The notes: a model not told the origin generated them from the letters alone. DNA of 64,000 nucleotides from Williamsia muralis (GCF_002735905.1 NZ_PEBD01000004.1:248001-312000); one strand, 5' to 3'; numbered from the stretch's first letter, positions 30,508 to 42,726 are shown. Made by a program: numbers and translations.

Positions 30508-31256
30508 TGCTCACCAACGCCGTAGCGGCAGAGCGCATCAAACTCGTCACCACCAAGTCTCCGTACTGGTGTGTCGGCATCGTCATCGTTCTCGGACTGG
30601 GTCTGGCATTTCTCCTGGGGTGGGCCACCAATGCCGACAACACCTCGGACAACGAGGTCAACGTCTCCGACTTCGTGGTCGGTACCACCGGATTCGGTGT
30701 CACGGTCCTCATGATCATGGCCGTGCTGGCGGTCACCAGTGAGTTCCGTTTCGGCACCATCCGGACCTCGTTCCAGGCGGTTCCGCAGCGTTACAACGTT
30801 TTGCTGGCCAAGGCGGCCGTATATGGCGGTTTGGCTGCGGCAGTGACGTTTGTGCTCACCCTGATCTCGATTCCGATCGGCAAGGCTATGTCGGGTTCCG
30901 ACGTCGACCTGCTCGGCTCCCACGCCATCCGGCTGTACTGGGGCGTTCCGCTGTACGCATTCCTGGCTGTGCTCATCGGGTTGGGTATCGGTGCATTGAT
31001 CCGCCAGACGGCCGGTGCGATCGTCATCTTGCTGGTCTGGAGCCTGGTGCTCGAGAACGTACTGTCGGCGATCCCGAAGGTCCGGGACGTTGCCGGACCT
31101 CTCATGCCGTTCCTGAACGCCAACCACTTCATCGATGGCCGAGAACTCGGATTCGATTGGTACTGGAACGAATACGGGTCGCTGTTCTACTTCATCGTGA
31201 TCACCGCATTGGTCTTCGGTGCGGCGATCTTCGTGACCGATCGCCGCGACGCCTGA
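30507..31256 (+). CDS. ABC-2-type permease
   Basis: A 249-residue membrane protein with six hydrophobic segments, the first at YWCVGIVIVLGLGLAFLLGW and the last near YFIVITALVFGAAIFV. The cytoplasmic element SEFRFGTIRTSFQAVPQR after the second helix is characteristic of ABC-2 permeases. It pairs with the preceding ATPase, whose stop codon it overlaps by one base. It is convergent with thiD, 21 bases away. Confidence 0.9.
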   Translation: MLTNAVAAERIKLVTTKSPYWCVGIVIVLGLGLAFLLGWATNADNTSDNEVNVSDFVVGTTGFGVTVLMIMAVLAVTSEFRFGTIRTSFQAVPQRYNVLLAKAAVYGGLAAAVTFVLTLISIPIGKAMSGSDVDLLGSHAIRLYWGVPLYAFLAVLIGLGIGALIRQTAGAIVILLVWSLVLENVLSAIPKVRDVAGPLMPFLNANHFIDGRELGFDWYWNEYGSLFYFIVITALVFGAAIFVTDRRDA

Positions 31257-31277
31257 CCAGACGACGACGGGGTCTCG

Positions 31278-33910
<2,633 letters not shown>

Positions 33911-33944
33911 TTTTCTATTGTCCAAGGGCAGCTTACGCCGCTCG

Positions 33945-35567
33945 TCAAGTCAGCTGCAGCAGCAATGCGCGTTTGTCGATCTTCCCGACCGCGGTCACCG
34001 GCAGACCGGCGACCACCTCGAGCTGGTCGGGCTGCTTGAACGTCGCCAGCCCGCGGTCGGCGAGGAACTGCCGGATGGTCGGGAGATCAGGCGCCGGGCC
34101 GTCGGCGACGATGACGGCGCAGATGCGTTCGCCCAGGGAGTCGTCGGGCATTCCGACAACCGCGACCTGTCGAATGTTGTTGTGGGCAAGCAGGTTTTCT
34201 TCCACATCGTCGGCCGCGACGTTCTCACCGCCGCGGACGATGGTATCCTTGATGCGGCCGGTGACGACGAAATGGCCCGAGGCCAGTCTCCGCACACGAT
34301 CACCGCTGCAGTAGAAGCCGTCGTCGGTGAACGACCGCCGGCCCTGCTCGCCGGCGCGGTAGTAGCCGCGGATTGTGTACGGACCGCGCACCAGCAACTC
34401 ACCTTCCGCGCCGTCGGGGACCTCATCACCGTTCTCGTCCACCACCCGCACTTCGTCGTGGTCGCTCATCGGGCGACCCTGGGTGCGGGTGACCGTCTGT
34501 TCGTCGTCGGTGGACCGGGTGTAACAGATCAGCCCCTCGGCCATCCCGAACACCTGCTGTACCGCGCCGCTGAACGCCGCATTCGCAGCAATCGCGTCGG
34601 ATTCGGCGAGCTTGGCCCCACCCACCTGCAGCAGCCGCAGTGACGAGACGTCGGCGGGTTCCCAATCGGTCGCGGCGGTCCAGACCTGTGCCAACGCGGG
34701 TACGAGCGCCACCGCGGTGACCCGGTACTTCTCGATCAGGTCGAAGGTGTGGTCGGGAGAGGGGTTGTCGGTGAACACCGCGTGGCCACCGACGGACATG
34801 ATGCCGAGCAACCCTGGGCAGGCCAGCGGGAAGTTGTGCGCGGCGGGAAGCGCCACGAGGTAGGTGTCGGAGGAGGTCCACCCGGCCGCCTCGGCGCTGA
34901 GTTCGGCGTTGTACCGGTAGTCGTTGTGGGTGCGCGGGATCAGTTTGGGCAGACCTGTGGTGCCCCCGGACACCAGGAAGAGTGCGGGGCTGTCGGGATC
35001 CGGGGCGGGAACAACGTCGAGGCGGCTCGGGTCGCCCTGTGGCGGCGCGGCCTCGAAACCCCGGTCACCGTCGACAAAGACTGCGCGGATGGTGTCGACC
35101 CGCCCGCGCAGCTGGTGGGCCAGGTCGCGGTAGTCGTACCCGCCGGCGCGGCCATGGCAGACATAGGCAACCGCCCCGGCGGTCTGAGCCAGATGGGCGA
35201 TCTCGTTGATGCGGTGGGCGGGGAGAGTCATCACGGGCGCGATTCCCGCCCGCAGCATGCCGAAGAAGTTGACCGCAAAATCTACCGAGTTCTGGTTCTG
35301 CAGCACCACGCGTTCGCCGGGGCGCAGCCCGGCCTCGACGAACCCGGCCGCACGCCGGGCCGACGACTCGGCCAGGTCGCGATAGCTCAGCGTGCGGGTG
35401 ATGTCGGAGACGGCGGGCGCATCCGGTGTGCCATCGGCCTGGTCCCACAACATTCGCCAGAGAGGTGTCTCTCGCCACAGGCCCAGCTTCCGGTACCGCG
35501 CTGCGGCCGCCGGGGGGTGGGGTGTGAAACCGCTCGTGAGGTCGCTGCCGTCGTGCATCACAGACAT
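33945..35567 (-). CDS. mbtA: salicylate (aryl acid)-AMP ligase, MbtA/EntE-type
   Basis: A 540-residue stand-alone adenylating enzyme that activates an aryl acid, most likely the salicylate made by MbtI, and loads it on the aryl carrier of MbtB. The ATP-binding loop is LVSGGTTGLPKLIPRTHNDY, the HNFPLACPGLLG block is characteristic of salicyl/dihydroxybenzoyl-AMP ligases, and RGGENVAADDVEE and AVGKIDKRALL mark the C-terminal subdomain with the catalytic lysine. The start is ATG 35567. It is divergent from mbtI over a spacer with two IdeR-like boxes, so iron starvation should induce both. Dihydroxybenzoate as substrate cannot be excluded. Confidence 0.94.
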   Translation of the reverse strand: MSVMHDGSDLTSGFTPHPPAAAARYRKLGLWRETPLWRMLWDQADGTPDAPAVSDITRTLSYRDLAESSARRAAGFVEAGLRPGERVVLQNQNSVDFAVNFFGMLRAGIAPVMTLPAHRINEIAHLAQTAGAVAYVCHGRAGGYDYRDLAHQLRGRVDTIRAVFVDGDRGFEAAPPQGDPSRLDVVPAPDPDSPALFLVSGGTTGLPKLIPRTHNDYRYNAELSAEAAGWTSSDTYLVALPAAHNFPLACPGLLGIMSVGGHAVFTDNPSPDHTFDLIEKYRVTAVALVPALAQVWTAATDWEPADVSSLRLLQVGGAKLAESDAIAANAAFSGAVQQVFGMAEGLICYTRSTDDEQTVTRTQGRPMSDHDEVRVVDENGDEVPDGAEGELLVRGPYTIRGYYRAGEQGRRSFTDDGFYCSGDRVRRLASGHFVVTGRIKDTIVRGGENVAADDVEENLLAHNNIRQVAVVGMPDDSLGERICAVIVADGPAPDLPTIRQFLADRGLATFKQPDQLEVVAGLPVTAVGKIDKRALLLQLT

Positions 35568-35595
35568 GTGGTGATCGTAGACTTGGCCCAGATCA

Positions 35596-35638
35596 GTTGG
35601 TTAGGCTAGCCTCAAGCGCGAGAGTTAGCCCATCCTAA
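35596..35638. promoter_or_regulatory. two IdeR-type iron boxes in the mbtA/mbtI divergent promoter
   Basis: Against the IdeR/DmdR consensus TTAGGTTAGSCTAACCTAA, the segment 35596-35614 (GTTGGTTAGGCTAGCCTCA) matches 15 of 19 positions. A second segment, 35620-35638, matches about 13 of 19. They are 24 bases apart. Binding of iron-loaded IdeR here would repress both operons. Confidence 0.8.
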
Positions 35639-35782
35639 GTCCGCGGTTGCTGGGATCATGGGGGCACGGACGAACTTTCGATCGACAAGACGCCTGTCAA
35701 GTCCGTGGGCCATTGGGGTCCACACGTGGTGCGGGTGAGTAGAGGATGCCATGAGCAGCAGAGCATTTGCCGGGGCGATCGC

Positions 35783-37171
35783 GTGACCGCGACCATCGAC
35801 ACCAACAGTGGCAGCAAGGGCGGCGACAACAAGGGCGGCGACAACAAGGGCGGCGACGAGTCCGGGGCGGTTCTCCGGGACCTCGGTGCCGCACAGATCT
35901 GTGCGGCCTGGGCGCAGGCGGACGTCGCCGACGACTATGTCGTGTACGAACGCGAGAATCGCTGGGTCTTCGCCGGGGGACAGCGGGCCAGCGTCGTGCT
36001 CACCACCGACGAGGTGGTCACGACGATCGGGACCGAGTCGACGTCACAAGCCTGGTCGGGCCTGCCTGCCGGCGCGATCTCCGCAGCGCTCGCCGGGCTG
36101 CCCTTCCCGCACTGGCGTGTCTACGGATGGATCGCGTTCGACTTCTGCGCGCCGGGTCTCGGTGCCGGCGATCACCTCACCGCAGGCAGCGTGCTCGCCC
36201 ACCTCGTCGTGCCCGAATTCGAGGCATGGGTGGAACCCGACGGCATCCGGGTGGAGGGTGGTGGCGACGAACTGGCCGAGAGACTGCGCGAGATGGCGGC
36301 CCGTGCGCCGCATTCTCACCCGGTGTCGCCGAGTCCCTTGCCGGTCGACGACGACCCGTCCGACTACCGGGGTCGCGTGGCGAAGGCGGTCGCGGAGATT
36401 CATCGCGGGGACTACGAGAAGGTGATCATCTCGCGAGGGGTCGATGTCCCCTTCGACGTCGACATCGCCGCCACCTACAGCGAGGGCCGGAAGAAGAACA
36501 ACCCCGCTCGATCGTTCCTGCTTCGGCTCGGTGGTCTCGAAGCGGCGGGTTTCAGTCCAGAGCTCGTCGGATCGGTTGACGCCAACCGCCGGATCGTCAC
36601 CGAACCGCTGGCGGGCACACGCGCATTCGGCCGGTCGCCCGAACTCGACGCAGCCTCTCGTGCCGAGTTGGTGTCGGACTCGAAAGAGATTGTGGAACAC
36701 GCGGTTTCGGTTCGCACCTCGTTCACCGAGGTGCAGTCGGTGGCGCTGCCCGGCACCACCGCGGTGACCGAGTTCATGGTGGTCCGCGAACGGGGCAGTG
36801 TTCAGCACCTCGCTTCGACCGTGCAGGGAACGCTCGCGCCGGGGTTCGGGCCCTGGGACGCGCTCGAGGTGCTCTTTCCGTCCGTCACAGCCTCTGGTAT
36901 CCCGAAACCTGCTGCGGTGGATGCGATCTACCGTCTGGAGGACACCAGGCGCGGACTGTACTCGGGAGCGGTTCTGACCGCCTCGTCCGAAGGCGAGCTC
37001 GAGGCTGCACTGGCTTTGCGCACCGTCTTCCGGGAAGGTGGCCGGTCCTGGGTGCGCGCCGGTGCCGGCATCGTCGGCCAGTCGTCTCCCGAGCGGGAAT
37101 TCACCGAGACGTGTGAGAAGTTGGGGAGCATCGCGCCCTATCTCGTCGAACGCACGTCCGACGACCGCTGA
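35783..37171 (+). CDS. mbtI: salicylate synthase, MbtI-type
   Basis: A 462-residue chorismate-using enzyme that converts chorismate through isochorismate to salicylate. The family blocks VTEPLAGTRAFG, SDSKEIVEHAVSVR, LFPSVTASGIPKPAAVDAIY, RGLYSGAVL, WVRAGAGIVGQSSPEREFTE and TCEKLGSIAPYLVER match M. tuberculosis MbtI rather than anthranilate synthase. The start is taken as GTG 35783; a longer frame from 35705 would add 26 residues with no family match. Residues 11-26 form a low-complexity KGGDN repeat not typical of the family. It heads the mbtI-mbtB-mbtG operon and mbtB starts 5 bases after its stop. Confidence 0.95.
   Translation: MTATIDTNSGSKGGDNKGGDNKGGDESGAVLRDLGAAQICAAWAQADVADDYVVYERENRWVFAGGQRASVVLTTDEVVTTIGTESTSQAWSGLPAGAISAALAGLPFPHWRVYGWIAFDFCAPGLGAGDHLTAGSVLAHLVVPEFEAWVEPDGIRVEGGGDELAERLREMAARAPHSHPVSPSPLPVDDDPSDYRGRVAKAVAEIHRGDYEKVIISRGVDVPFDVDIAATYSEGRKKNNPARSFLLRLGGLEAAGFSPELVGSVDANRRIVTEPLAGTRAFGRSPELDAASRAELVSDSKEIVEHAVSVRTSFTEVQSVALPGTTAVTEFMVVRERGSVQHLASTVQGTLAPGFGPWDALEVLFPSVTASGIPKPAAVDAIYRLEDTRRGLYSGAVLTASSEGELEAALALRTVFREGGRSWVRAGAGIVGQSSPEREFTETCEKLGSIAPYLVERTSDDR
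35816..35860 (+). repeat. three in-frame 15-bp repeats in the mbtI N-terminus
   Basis: AAGGGCGGCGACAAC occurs at 35816-35830 and 35831-35845, and a variant ending GACGAG at 35846-35860. They encode KGGDN-KGGDN-KGGDE ahead of the enzyme fold. Copy number could vary without a frameshift. Confidence 0.9.
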
Positions 37172-37176
37172 GCCGT

Positions 37177-40100
37177 GTGATGAACGACGGTACCGAGCCC
37201 ACGGACAAGGTCGGCCTCGATGAGATCCGCCGGCAGATCGCCGAGCAACTCGGGTGTTCTCCGGACACCATCGACGACGACGCCGACCTCATCGGACTCG
37301 GTCTCGACTCGATCCGGATGATGAAGATCGCGGGTGGCTGGCGCAAACGGGGCCACAACGTGAACTTCGCGCAGCTGGCCGAGGCTCCATCGGTTGCCGC
37401 CTGGGCGAACCTCATCGGCGGGGACCCGGAATCGGCGCGGTCACAGGCCGACGAGGTGTCGATTCCCCCGTCGACGCAAGAACAGTCGGCGTCACCGGAC
37501 GCCCCGCACGAGGCGCTCGCCGAGTCGGGGCCCTTCCCGCTGGCGCCGATGCAGCATGCCTACTGGATCGGCCGCTCCGAAGGTCAGGACCTGGGCGGTG
37601 TCGCGGCCCACCTCTACGTCGAGTTCGACGGAGCCGATGTGGACCCGTCACGACTCCGAGAAGCCGTTGCACGTCTGGTTGCGGCACATCCGATGCTCCG
37701 GGTACAGATCCTGTCCGACGGTACGCAGCGCGTGTTGGCCGAACCCGGCCGCGCGGTTTTCGACGTCGTGGATCTCAGATCGGTAGGCGATGCGCAGGTC
37801 GAGCAGGTCCTGAACGAGTTGCGCCAGAACAAGTCTCACCAGATGCTGCCGATCGAAGAAGGCCAGGTCCTCGACATCACCCTGACGCTGTTGCCGGACG
37901 GCAGGACGCGGCTTCACGTCGATGTCGACATGATCGCCGGTGACGCGATGAGCTACCGGACGATGCTGGCCGACCTGGCTGCGGCCTATCACGGCCGTTC
38001 ACTACCTGCCACCGAGTTCACCTACCGGGACTACCTCGCCTGGCGCGACGAGCATCCGGACGTCAATCGTTCTCGCGATCAGCAGTGGTGGTCGAAGCGG
38101 CTCGATGAATTACCCTCGGCCCCAGCGCTTCCGCTGGTGCCGAGGTCGCAGCGAACCGACGAACACCGGGTGGTGCGCCACCACCACTGGATCGATGCGG
38201 CAGCCAAGGAAACCCTCATCGCGGCAGCGCACGAGCGTGGCGTGACGGTGGCCATGGCTCTGGCGTCGGTGTTCGCCGAGTCGATCGCGCGATGGTCGAG
38301 TACGCCCCGATTCCTGCTGAATCTTCCCCTGTTCCAGCGCGAGGCCGTACATCCGGACGCCGATCGGCTGATCGGCGACTTCACCACCTCGGTCCTGCTC
38401 GACGTCGACGCCTCTGCCCACTCATCCATTCTCGACCGCGCCCGTGCGTTGCAGAAAGTGATGCACGCGAACGGGTCCCATGCCTCCTACAGCGGGCTCG
38501 AAGTACTGCGTGACCTCGGTCGCCATCGCGGAGAACAGGTGCTCGCGCCGGTCGTGTACACCAGCGCACTCAATCTCGGCGAGCTGTTCGACGACGATGT
38601 TGTGCACACCTTCGGCGATCCCGAGTGGATCGTCTCGCAGGGCCCGCAGGTCCTGCTCGATGCGCAGGTCACCGAGGTGCGGGGCGGACTGCTGCTCAAC
38701 TGGGACGTGCGTGAATCGGCCTTCTCTCCAGGGGTCGTCGACGCGATGTTCAACCAGTACCGTGTGGCGGTCGACAGGCTCACCCTCTCGAAGGCGGCCT
38801 GGGAGGCCGCCACCACCCCGCAGCTTCCCCTCGATCAGCGTGCGGTGCGCGACCGGGTCAACGCGACCGACCACCCGACCAGCGGACAGGTGCTGCACGA
38901 GGGGTTCTTCTCGTGGGCGGCAACGACTCCGGAGGCTGCAGCCATCCGGTTCGGTGCAGAGGGCCTGTTGACCTATCGTGAGGTCGGGGCAGCAGCTCTC
39001 GCTGTCGCGGGAGCGCTGCACCAGGCGGGTGTCAAGCCGGGTCAGGCTGTCGCGGTACAGCTTCCGAAAGGTCCCGAACAGATCATCGCCACCCTCGGCA
39101 TCCTCGCCGCAGGTGCCTCGTACGTACCGGTGGGTCACGATCAACCCGCGGCGCGGCGAGCGCACATCCTTGCCGCTGGACAGGTTGTCGCCTGGGTGGG
39201 TGCCACTCCCGATCCCCACCTACCGACCGGCCTCACCGCGCTCACCTACACCGACGCCGCACAGTGTCCCGCCCCTCTTGCAGAGGCAGTGATCCCGGAC
39301 CGCGAGTCCGTCGCGTATGTGTTGTTCACATCCGGGTCCACCGGGATCCCCAAAGGGGTCGAGGTGCCACACCGTGCGGTCATGAACACCATCGACGACC
39401 TGCATCACCGCTTCGGTGTGACTGCCGCCGACAGCGCCCTGCTGGTCTCCAACCTCGAGTTCGATCTGTCGATCTACGACATCTTCGGACTGTGGGGTGT
39501 CGGCGGCACAGTTGTCACGATGACCGACGCCGAGCGCACCGATCCCGACGTCTGGAAGGCACTGATCGAGCGCCATTCGATCACGCTGCTCGCATGCGTA
39601 CCCAGCCTGCTCGACATGCTGCTCAACGCCACACCCGCCGGCAGCACCGCGCTCGCGTCGGTGCGCGCGGTGTTCCTCGGTGGCGACTGGGTCGGCGTCG
39701 ACCTGCCCCGCCGCATGACTGCGCTGGCACCGGGCGTTCGGGTTGCCGGCCTCGGTGGTACCACCGAGACGGCCATCCACGCCACGATCTGCGAGACGGT
39801 GGACCCGCCTGATCATTGGGCCGCAGTGCCGTACGGAACGCCGCTGAACAACGTGCAGTGCCGGGTTGTCGACGCCACGGGCAACGACTGCCCGGACTGG
39901 GTCGCCGGCGAACTGTGGATCGGGGGAGCCGGGGTCGCGCACGGATATCGCGGCGACCCCGGACGCACCGCCGACCGCTTTGTGCGCCACCATGGCCAGA
40001 ACTGGTATCGCACCGGCGATCTCGCGCGCTACTGGCCCGACGGTTGCCTGGAGTTCCTCGGACGTGCCGACCATCAGGTGAAGATCCGCGGCTACCGGGT

Positions 40101-40716
40101 GGAACTGGGTGAGGTCGAGGGCGCGCTCCGGTTGCTGCCGGGGGTACACCGTGCGGTGGCGTCGGTGCTCACGGGCGCAGCTCCCACGTTGGTGGCCGCC
40201 GTGTCGCCGGAGTTCGGTGTCTCGCTCGAGCGCGACGCCGTGCTGGACGGTCTTCGGGAGTTGCTGCCCGGGTACATGATCCCCGTACAGTTGCTCATCC
40301 TGGAAACGATGCCGATCACCGGCGTCGGGAAACTCGATCGCCGGGCGGTGCACACGATGTTCGACATCGAGGACACCAGCTCGGAGTTCGAGCCGGCCCG
40401 GTCCGCACTCGAGCGCGCGCTCGCCCACATTGTCGGCGAGCTCATCGGGGCCGACCGGGTCGGGCGGGACGACGACTTCTTCGCTCTCGGTGGGGACTCG
40501 GTGCTCGCGACCACACTGGTCGCCCGTGTCCGTGAGTGGCTGGATGCGCCGAACGCGGTTGTGGCCGACGTGTTCTCGGGACGGACGGTTGCGACCATCG
40601 CCGAGAGGCTGATGGCCTCCGACCCTGTCGTCGGCCGCCTCGAGCAGGTTGCGGACATGTACCTCGAGGTCATCGCGATGGGCGACGACGAACTCGCGGA
40701 CCGGGTGACCGAATGA
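37177..40716 (+). CDS. mbtB: NRPS: aryl carrier, cyclisation, adenylation, carrier (MbtB-like)
   Basis: A 1179-residue NRPS. An aryl carrier domain has its pantetheine serine at S45 in GLGLDSIRM. A heterocyclisation domain (about 115-545) carries the DxxxxDxxS signature at D251-D256-S259. An adenylation domain (about 565-1065) has TSGSTGIPKG at 718. A peptidyl carrier has S1108 in LGGDS. It should condense the salicyl group with Ser or Thr and cyclise it to a hydroxyphenyl-oxazoline (Cys would give a thiazoline). By eye the specificity residues read D-L-Y-A-F-G-L-I-H-K, which I cannot assign. Unlike M. tuberculosis MbtB it has no C-terminal thioesterase. Tandem GTG-ATG codons give the start as 37177 or 37180. 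It overlaps mbtG by 4 bases. Confidence 0.93.
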   Translation: MMNDGTEPTDKVGLDEIRRQIAEQLGCSPDTIDDDADLIGLGLDSIRMMKIAGGWRKRGHNVNFAQLAEAPSVAAWANLIGGDPESARSQADEVSIPPSTQEQSASPDAPHEALAESGPFPLAPMQHAYWIGRSEGQDLGGVAAHLYVEFDGADVDPSRLREAVARLVAAHPMLRVQILSDGTQRVLAEPGRAVFDVVDLRSVGDAQVEQVLNELRQNKSHQMLPIEEGQVLDITLTLLPDGRTRLHVDVDMIAGDAMSYRTMLADLAAAYHGRSLPATEFTYRDYLAWRDEHPDVNRSRDQQWWSKRLDELPSAPALPLVPRSQRTDEHRVVRHHHWIDAAAKETLIAAAHERGVTVAMALASVFAESIARWSSTPRFLLNLPLFQREAVHPDADRLIGDFTTSVLLDVDASAHSSILDRARALQKVMHANGSHASYSGLEVLRDLGRHRGEQVLAPVVYTSALNLGELFDDDVVHTFGDPEWIVSQGPQVLLDAQVTEVRGGLLLNWDVRESAFSPGVVDAMFNQYRVAVDRLTLSKAAWEAATTPQLPLDQRAVRDRVNATDHPTSGQVLHEGFFSWAATTPEAAAIRFGAEGLLTYREVGAAALAVAGALHQAGVKPGQAVAVQLPKGPEQIIATLGILAAGASYVPVGHDQPAARRAHILAAGQVVAWVGATPDPHLPTGLTALTYTDAAQCPAPLAEAVIPDRESVAYVLFTSGSTGIPKGVEVPHRAVMNTIDDLHHRFGVTAADSALLVSNLEFDLSIYDIFGLWGVGGTVVTMTDAERTDPDVWKALIERHSITLLACVPSLLDMLLNATPAGSTALASVRAVFLGGDWVGVDLPRRMTALAPGVRVAGLGGTTETAIHATICETVDPPDHWAAVPYGTPLNNVQCRVVDATGNDCPDWVAGELWIGGAGVAHGYRGDPGRTADRFVRHHGQNWYRTGDLARYWPDGCLEFLGRADHQVKIRGYRVELGEVEGALRLLPGVHRAVASVLTGAAPTLVAAVSPEFGVSLERDAVLDGLRELLPGYMIPVQLLILETMPITGVGKLDRRAVHTMFDIEDTSSEFEPARSALERALAHIVGELIGADRVGRDDDFFALGGDSVLATTLVARVREWLDAPNAVVADVFSGRTVATIAERLMASDPVVGRLEQVADMYLEVIAMGDDELADRVTE

Positions 40717-42020
40717 GCGGTGCGAGCCGGCCGCCGGTGCAGACGCTACTGGTCGTCGGGGCCGGACCGAAAGCGCTTGCTGTCGCGGCCAAGGCGACGG
40801 TGATGCGGGAACTCGGCCTACCGGCGCCGCGTGTCGTGGCGGTGGAATCGCATGCCGTCGGCGCCAACTGGCAAGCCGGGGGTGGATGGACCGACGGTCG
40901 GCATCGACTGGGCACGAGCCCGGAAAAGGACATCGGATTTCCGTACCGCTCCAACATCGCTCGCGGGCACAACCACGAGATCAACACGCGGATGATGGCC
41001 TACAGCTGGACGTCGTATCTCATCGATCGCGGCACCTACTCGGAATGGATCGATCGGGGCAGACCGGCACCTCCGCACAGCACCTGGGCAAAGTACCTGC
41101 AGTGGGTGGCGAGCAGGATCGACCTGGAGGTGGTGCTCGGGACGGCGCGCAAGATCTCGGCCGATGGCCCCGGCTGGAATGTCGAGGTGTCGGGAGTTGA
41201 TGGCTCGATACAGGAGATCACGGCCGACGCGCTGATGATCTCCGGCCCGGGCCGCAGCGATCGAGCCCTGGCCCGGCACCCGAGGGTACTGAGCATCGCC
41301 GAGTTCTGGAACCTGGCCGGGCGCAGGGAGATTCCAGCATCGTCTCGGGCCGCCGTGATCGGCGGTGGCGAGACTGCCGGGTCTGCACTGGACGAACTGG
41401 TTCGACACGACGCGATGACGATCTCCGTGATCTCACCGATGGCCACGATCTACACCCGCGGAGAGAGCTTCTTCGAGAACGCGTTGTTCAGCGACCCGTC
41501 CAAGTGGGCGGCGCTCAGCACTGCCGAGAGACGCGACGTGATCCGCCGCACCGACCGCGGTGTGTTCTCGGTTCGCGTGCAGGAGAACCTGATCAGCGAC
41601 GCCCGAGTCCATCACCTGCAGGGAAGAGTGGTGCGGGTGGTAGAGCAGGGGCCGTCGGTGGCGGTGACGCTGCACAACGAACTGCGTTCGGACCAGGCGC
41701 ACACCTTCGACCTCGTGGTGGATGCCACGGGTGGACAGCCCTTGTGGTTCATGGAGCTGTTCGACCCGGCCACCACAGACCTCATCGAACTCGCGATCGG
41801 CTGGCCGATCGATCAAGAACGTCTGGAACTGTCCATCGGCTACGACCTCTCGGTCACCGGTCTTCTCCCCAAGCTGTATCTGCCGAATCTGGCCGGATTC
41901 GCCCAGGGCCCCGGTTTTCCGAATCTCAGTTGCCTGGGAGAGCTGTCCAATCGTCTGCTGCGCGCGCCCGAGAAGGTGTCACCGGGCCGGCGAGCCCAAG
42001 CGGGCTACGGACGTAGATGA
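40713..42020 (+). CDS. mbtG: lysine N6-monooxygenase, MbtG-type
   Basis: A 435-residue flavin monooxygenase that hydroxylates the side-chain nitrogen of lysine for the hydroxamate iron ligands. The FAD site is LLVVGAGPKALAVAAKA, and a second dinucleotide site RAAVIGGGETAGSALDELV binds NADPH; the C-terminal ATGGQPLWF belongs to the same fold. The N-terminal GPKALA form is typical of MbtG rather than of ornithine hydroxylases. The ATG overlaps the mbtB stop (ATGA). It is convergent with mbtK, 25 bases away. Confidence 0.92.
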   Translation: MSGASRPPVQTLLVVGAGPKALAVAAKATVMRELGLPAPRVVAVESHAVGANWQAGGGWTDGRHRLGTSPEKDIGFPYRSNIARGHNHEINTRMMAYSWTSYLIDRGTYSEWIDRGRPAPPHSTWAKYLQWVASRIDLEVVLGTARKISADGPGWNVEVSGVDGSIQEITADALMISGPGRSDRALARHPRVLSIAEFWNLAGRREIPASSRAAVIGGGETAGSALDELVRHDAMTISVISPMATIYTRGESFFENALFSDPSKWAALSTAERRDVIRRTDRGVFSVRVQENLISDARVHHLQGRVVRVVEQGPSVAVTLHNELRSDQAHTFDLVVDATGGQPLWFMELFDPATTDLIELAIGWPIDQERLELSIGYDLSVTGLLPKLYLPNLAGFAQGPGFPNLSCLGELSNRLLRAPEKVSPGRRAQAGYGRR

Positions 42021-42045
42021 CCGACCGGCCGACTCCGGGGAGCGG

Positions 42046-42672
42046 TCAGGGTCGGCTGAGCGAATGCAGCGCAATCCGGCGACCGGGACGCACGTCGAAC
42101 TCGCCGAGATCGCGATAGCCCTTCTTCGCCAGAGCCCGCCGCATGTGGACGTTCCGATGATCGGGGTCCACAAAGATACTTTGGCACAACGGCTCTGCCG
42201 CCCAGATCGCCTCCGCGAGCCGTTCCATCCAGGTAGACATCACACCTCGGCCGAGGAGGTCGGTTCGTGCGGTCGCGATGTGAAATCCCATGTCGCGGGG
42301 CGCAGCGGGATACACCTTGGCGTTCTCGTCGCGGGCCGGGCGGTACAGCTCCACGTACGCCACCTCGGTCATCGCTTCACCGGACACTCCGAATGCGGCG
42401 AGATCGGCACTCACGATGCACGGGCGCGAGTAGTCGCCGGCAAGGCGTGCCGCCGAGTCTGCTCGCCACTGCGCAGCCGACCATGGCTGTTCCCAGGTCT
42501 CCACCAGGTGCGGCAGCGACATCCACGCGGCGAGCATCTCCGGGTCGGAGCCGTCGGGGTCGACGAGGCGCAACGCAAACGGCGGATCGAAGTCGGGCAC
42601 CACCGGCGGCGGGGCTGCCCGGACATCGTCACCGACGTCGGTGAGTTCACGTTTGAGGACATGCGAGGTCAC
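42046..42672 (-). CDS. mbtK: lysine N6-acyltransferase, MbtK/IucB-type (GNAT)
   Basis: A 208-residue GNAT-fold acyltransferase of the siderophore subgroup. The segment PHLVETWEQPW, the YVELYRPARDE strand and DLLGRGVMSTWMERLAEAIW with the acyl-CoA-binding turn are typical. In mycobactin synthesis it transfers a fatty acyl chain (in M. tuberculosis from the carrier MbtL) to N6-hydroxylysine. The acyl length here, and the carrier used, are unknown; no mbtL/M/N homologues lie in this window. It is transcribed away from mbtT across a spacer holding an IdeR-like box. Confidence 0.9.
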   Translation of the reverse strand: MTSHVLKRELTDVGDDVRAAPPPVVPDFDPPFALRLVDPDGSDPEMLAAWMSLPHLVETWEQPWSAAQWRADSAARLAGDYSRPCIVSADLAAFGVSGEAMTEVAYVELYRPARDENAKVYPAAPRDMGFHIATARTDLLGRGVMSTWMERLAEAIWAAEPLCQSIFVDPDHRNVHMRRALAKKGYRDLGEFDVRPGRRIALHSLSRP

Positions 42673-42707
42673 GTCGGTCGTGCTCCGTTCAGTTCAGCCG
42701 GACGCAA

Positions 42708-42726
42708 GTAGGGTAGCCTAACCAAG
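42708..42726. promoter_or_regulatory. IdeR-type iron box between mbtK and mbtT
   Basis: GTAGGGTAGCCTAACCAAG matches 15 of 19 positions of the IdeR consensus. It lies 36 bases upstream of mbtK on one strand and 114 bases upstream of mbtT on the other, so it could control both divergent operons. Confidence 0.78.

Noticed and set aside
35705-35782. Upstream start of mbtI at 35705
   Set aside because: The added 26 residues show no similarity to salicylate synthases; GTG 35783 gives a length close to MbtI.
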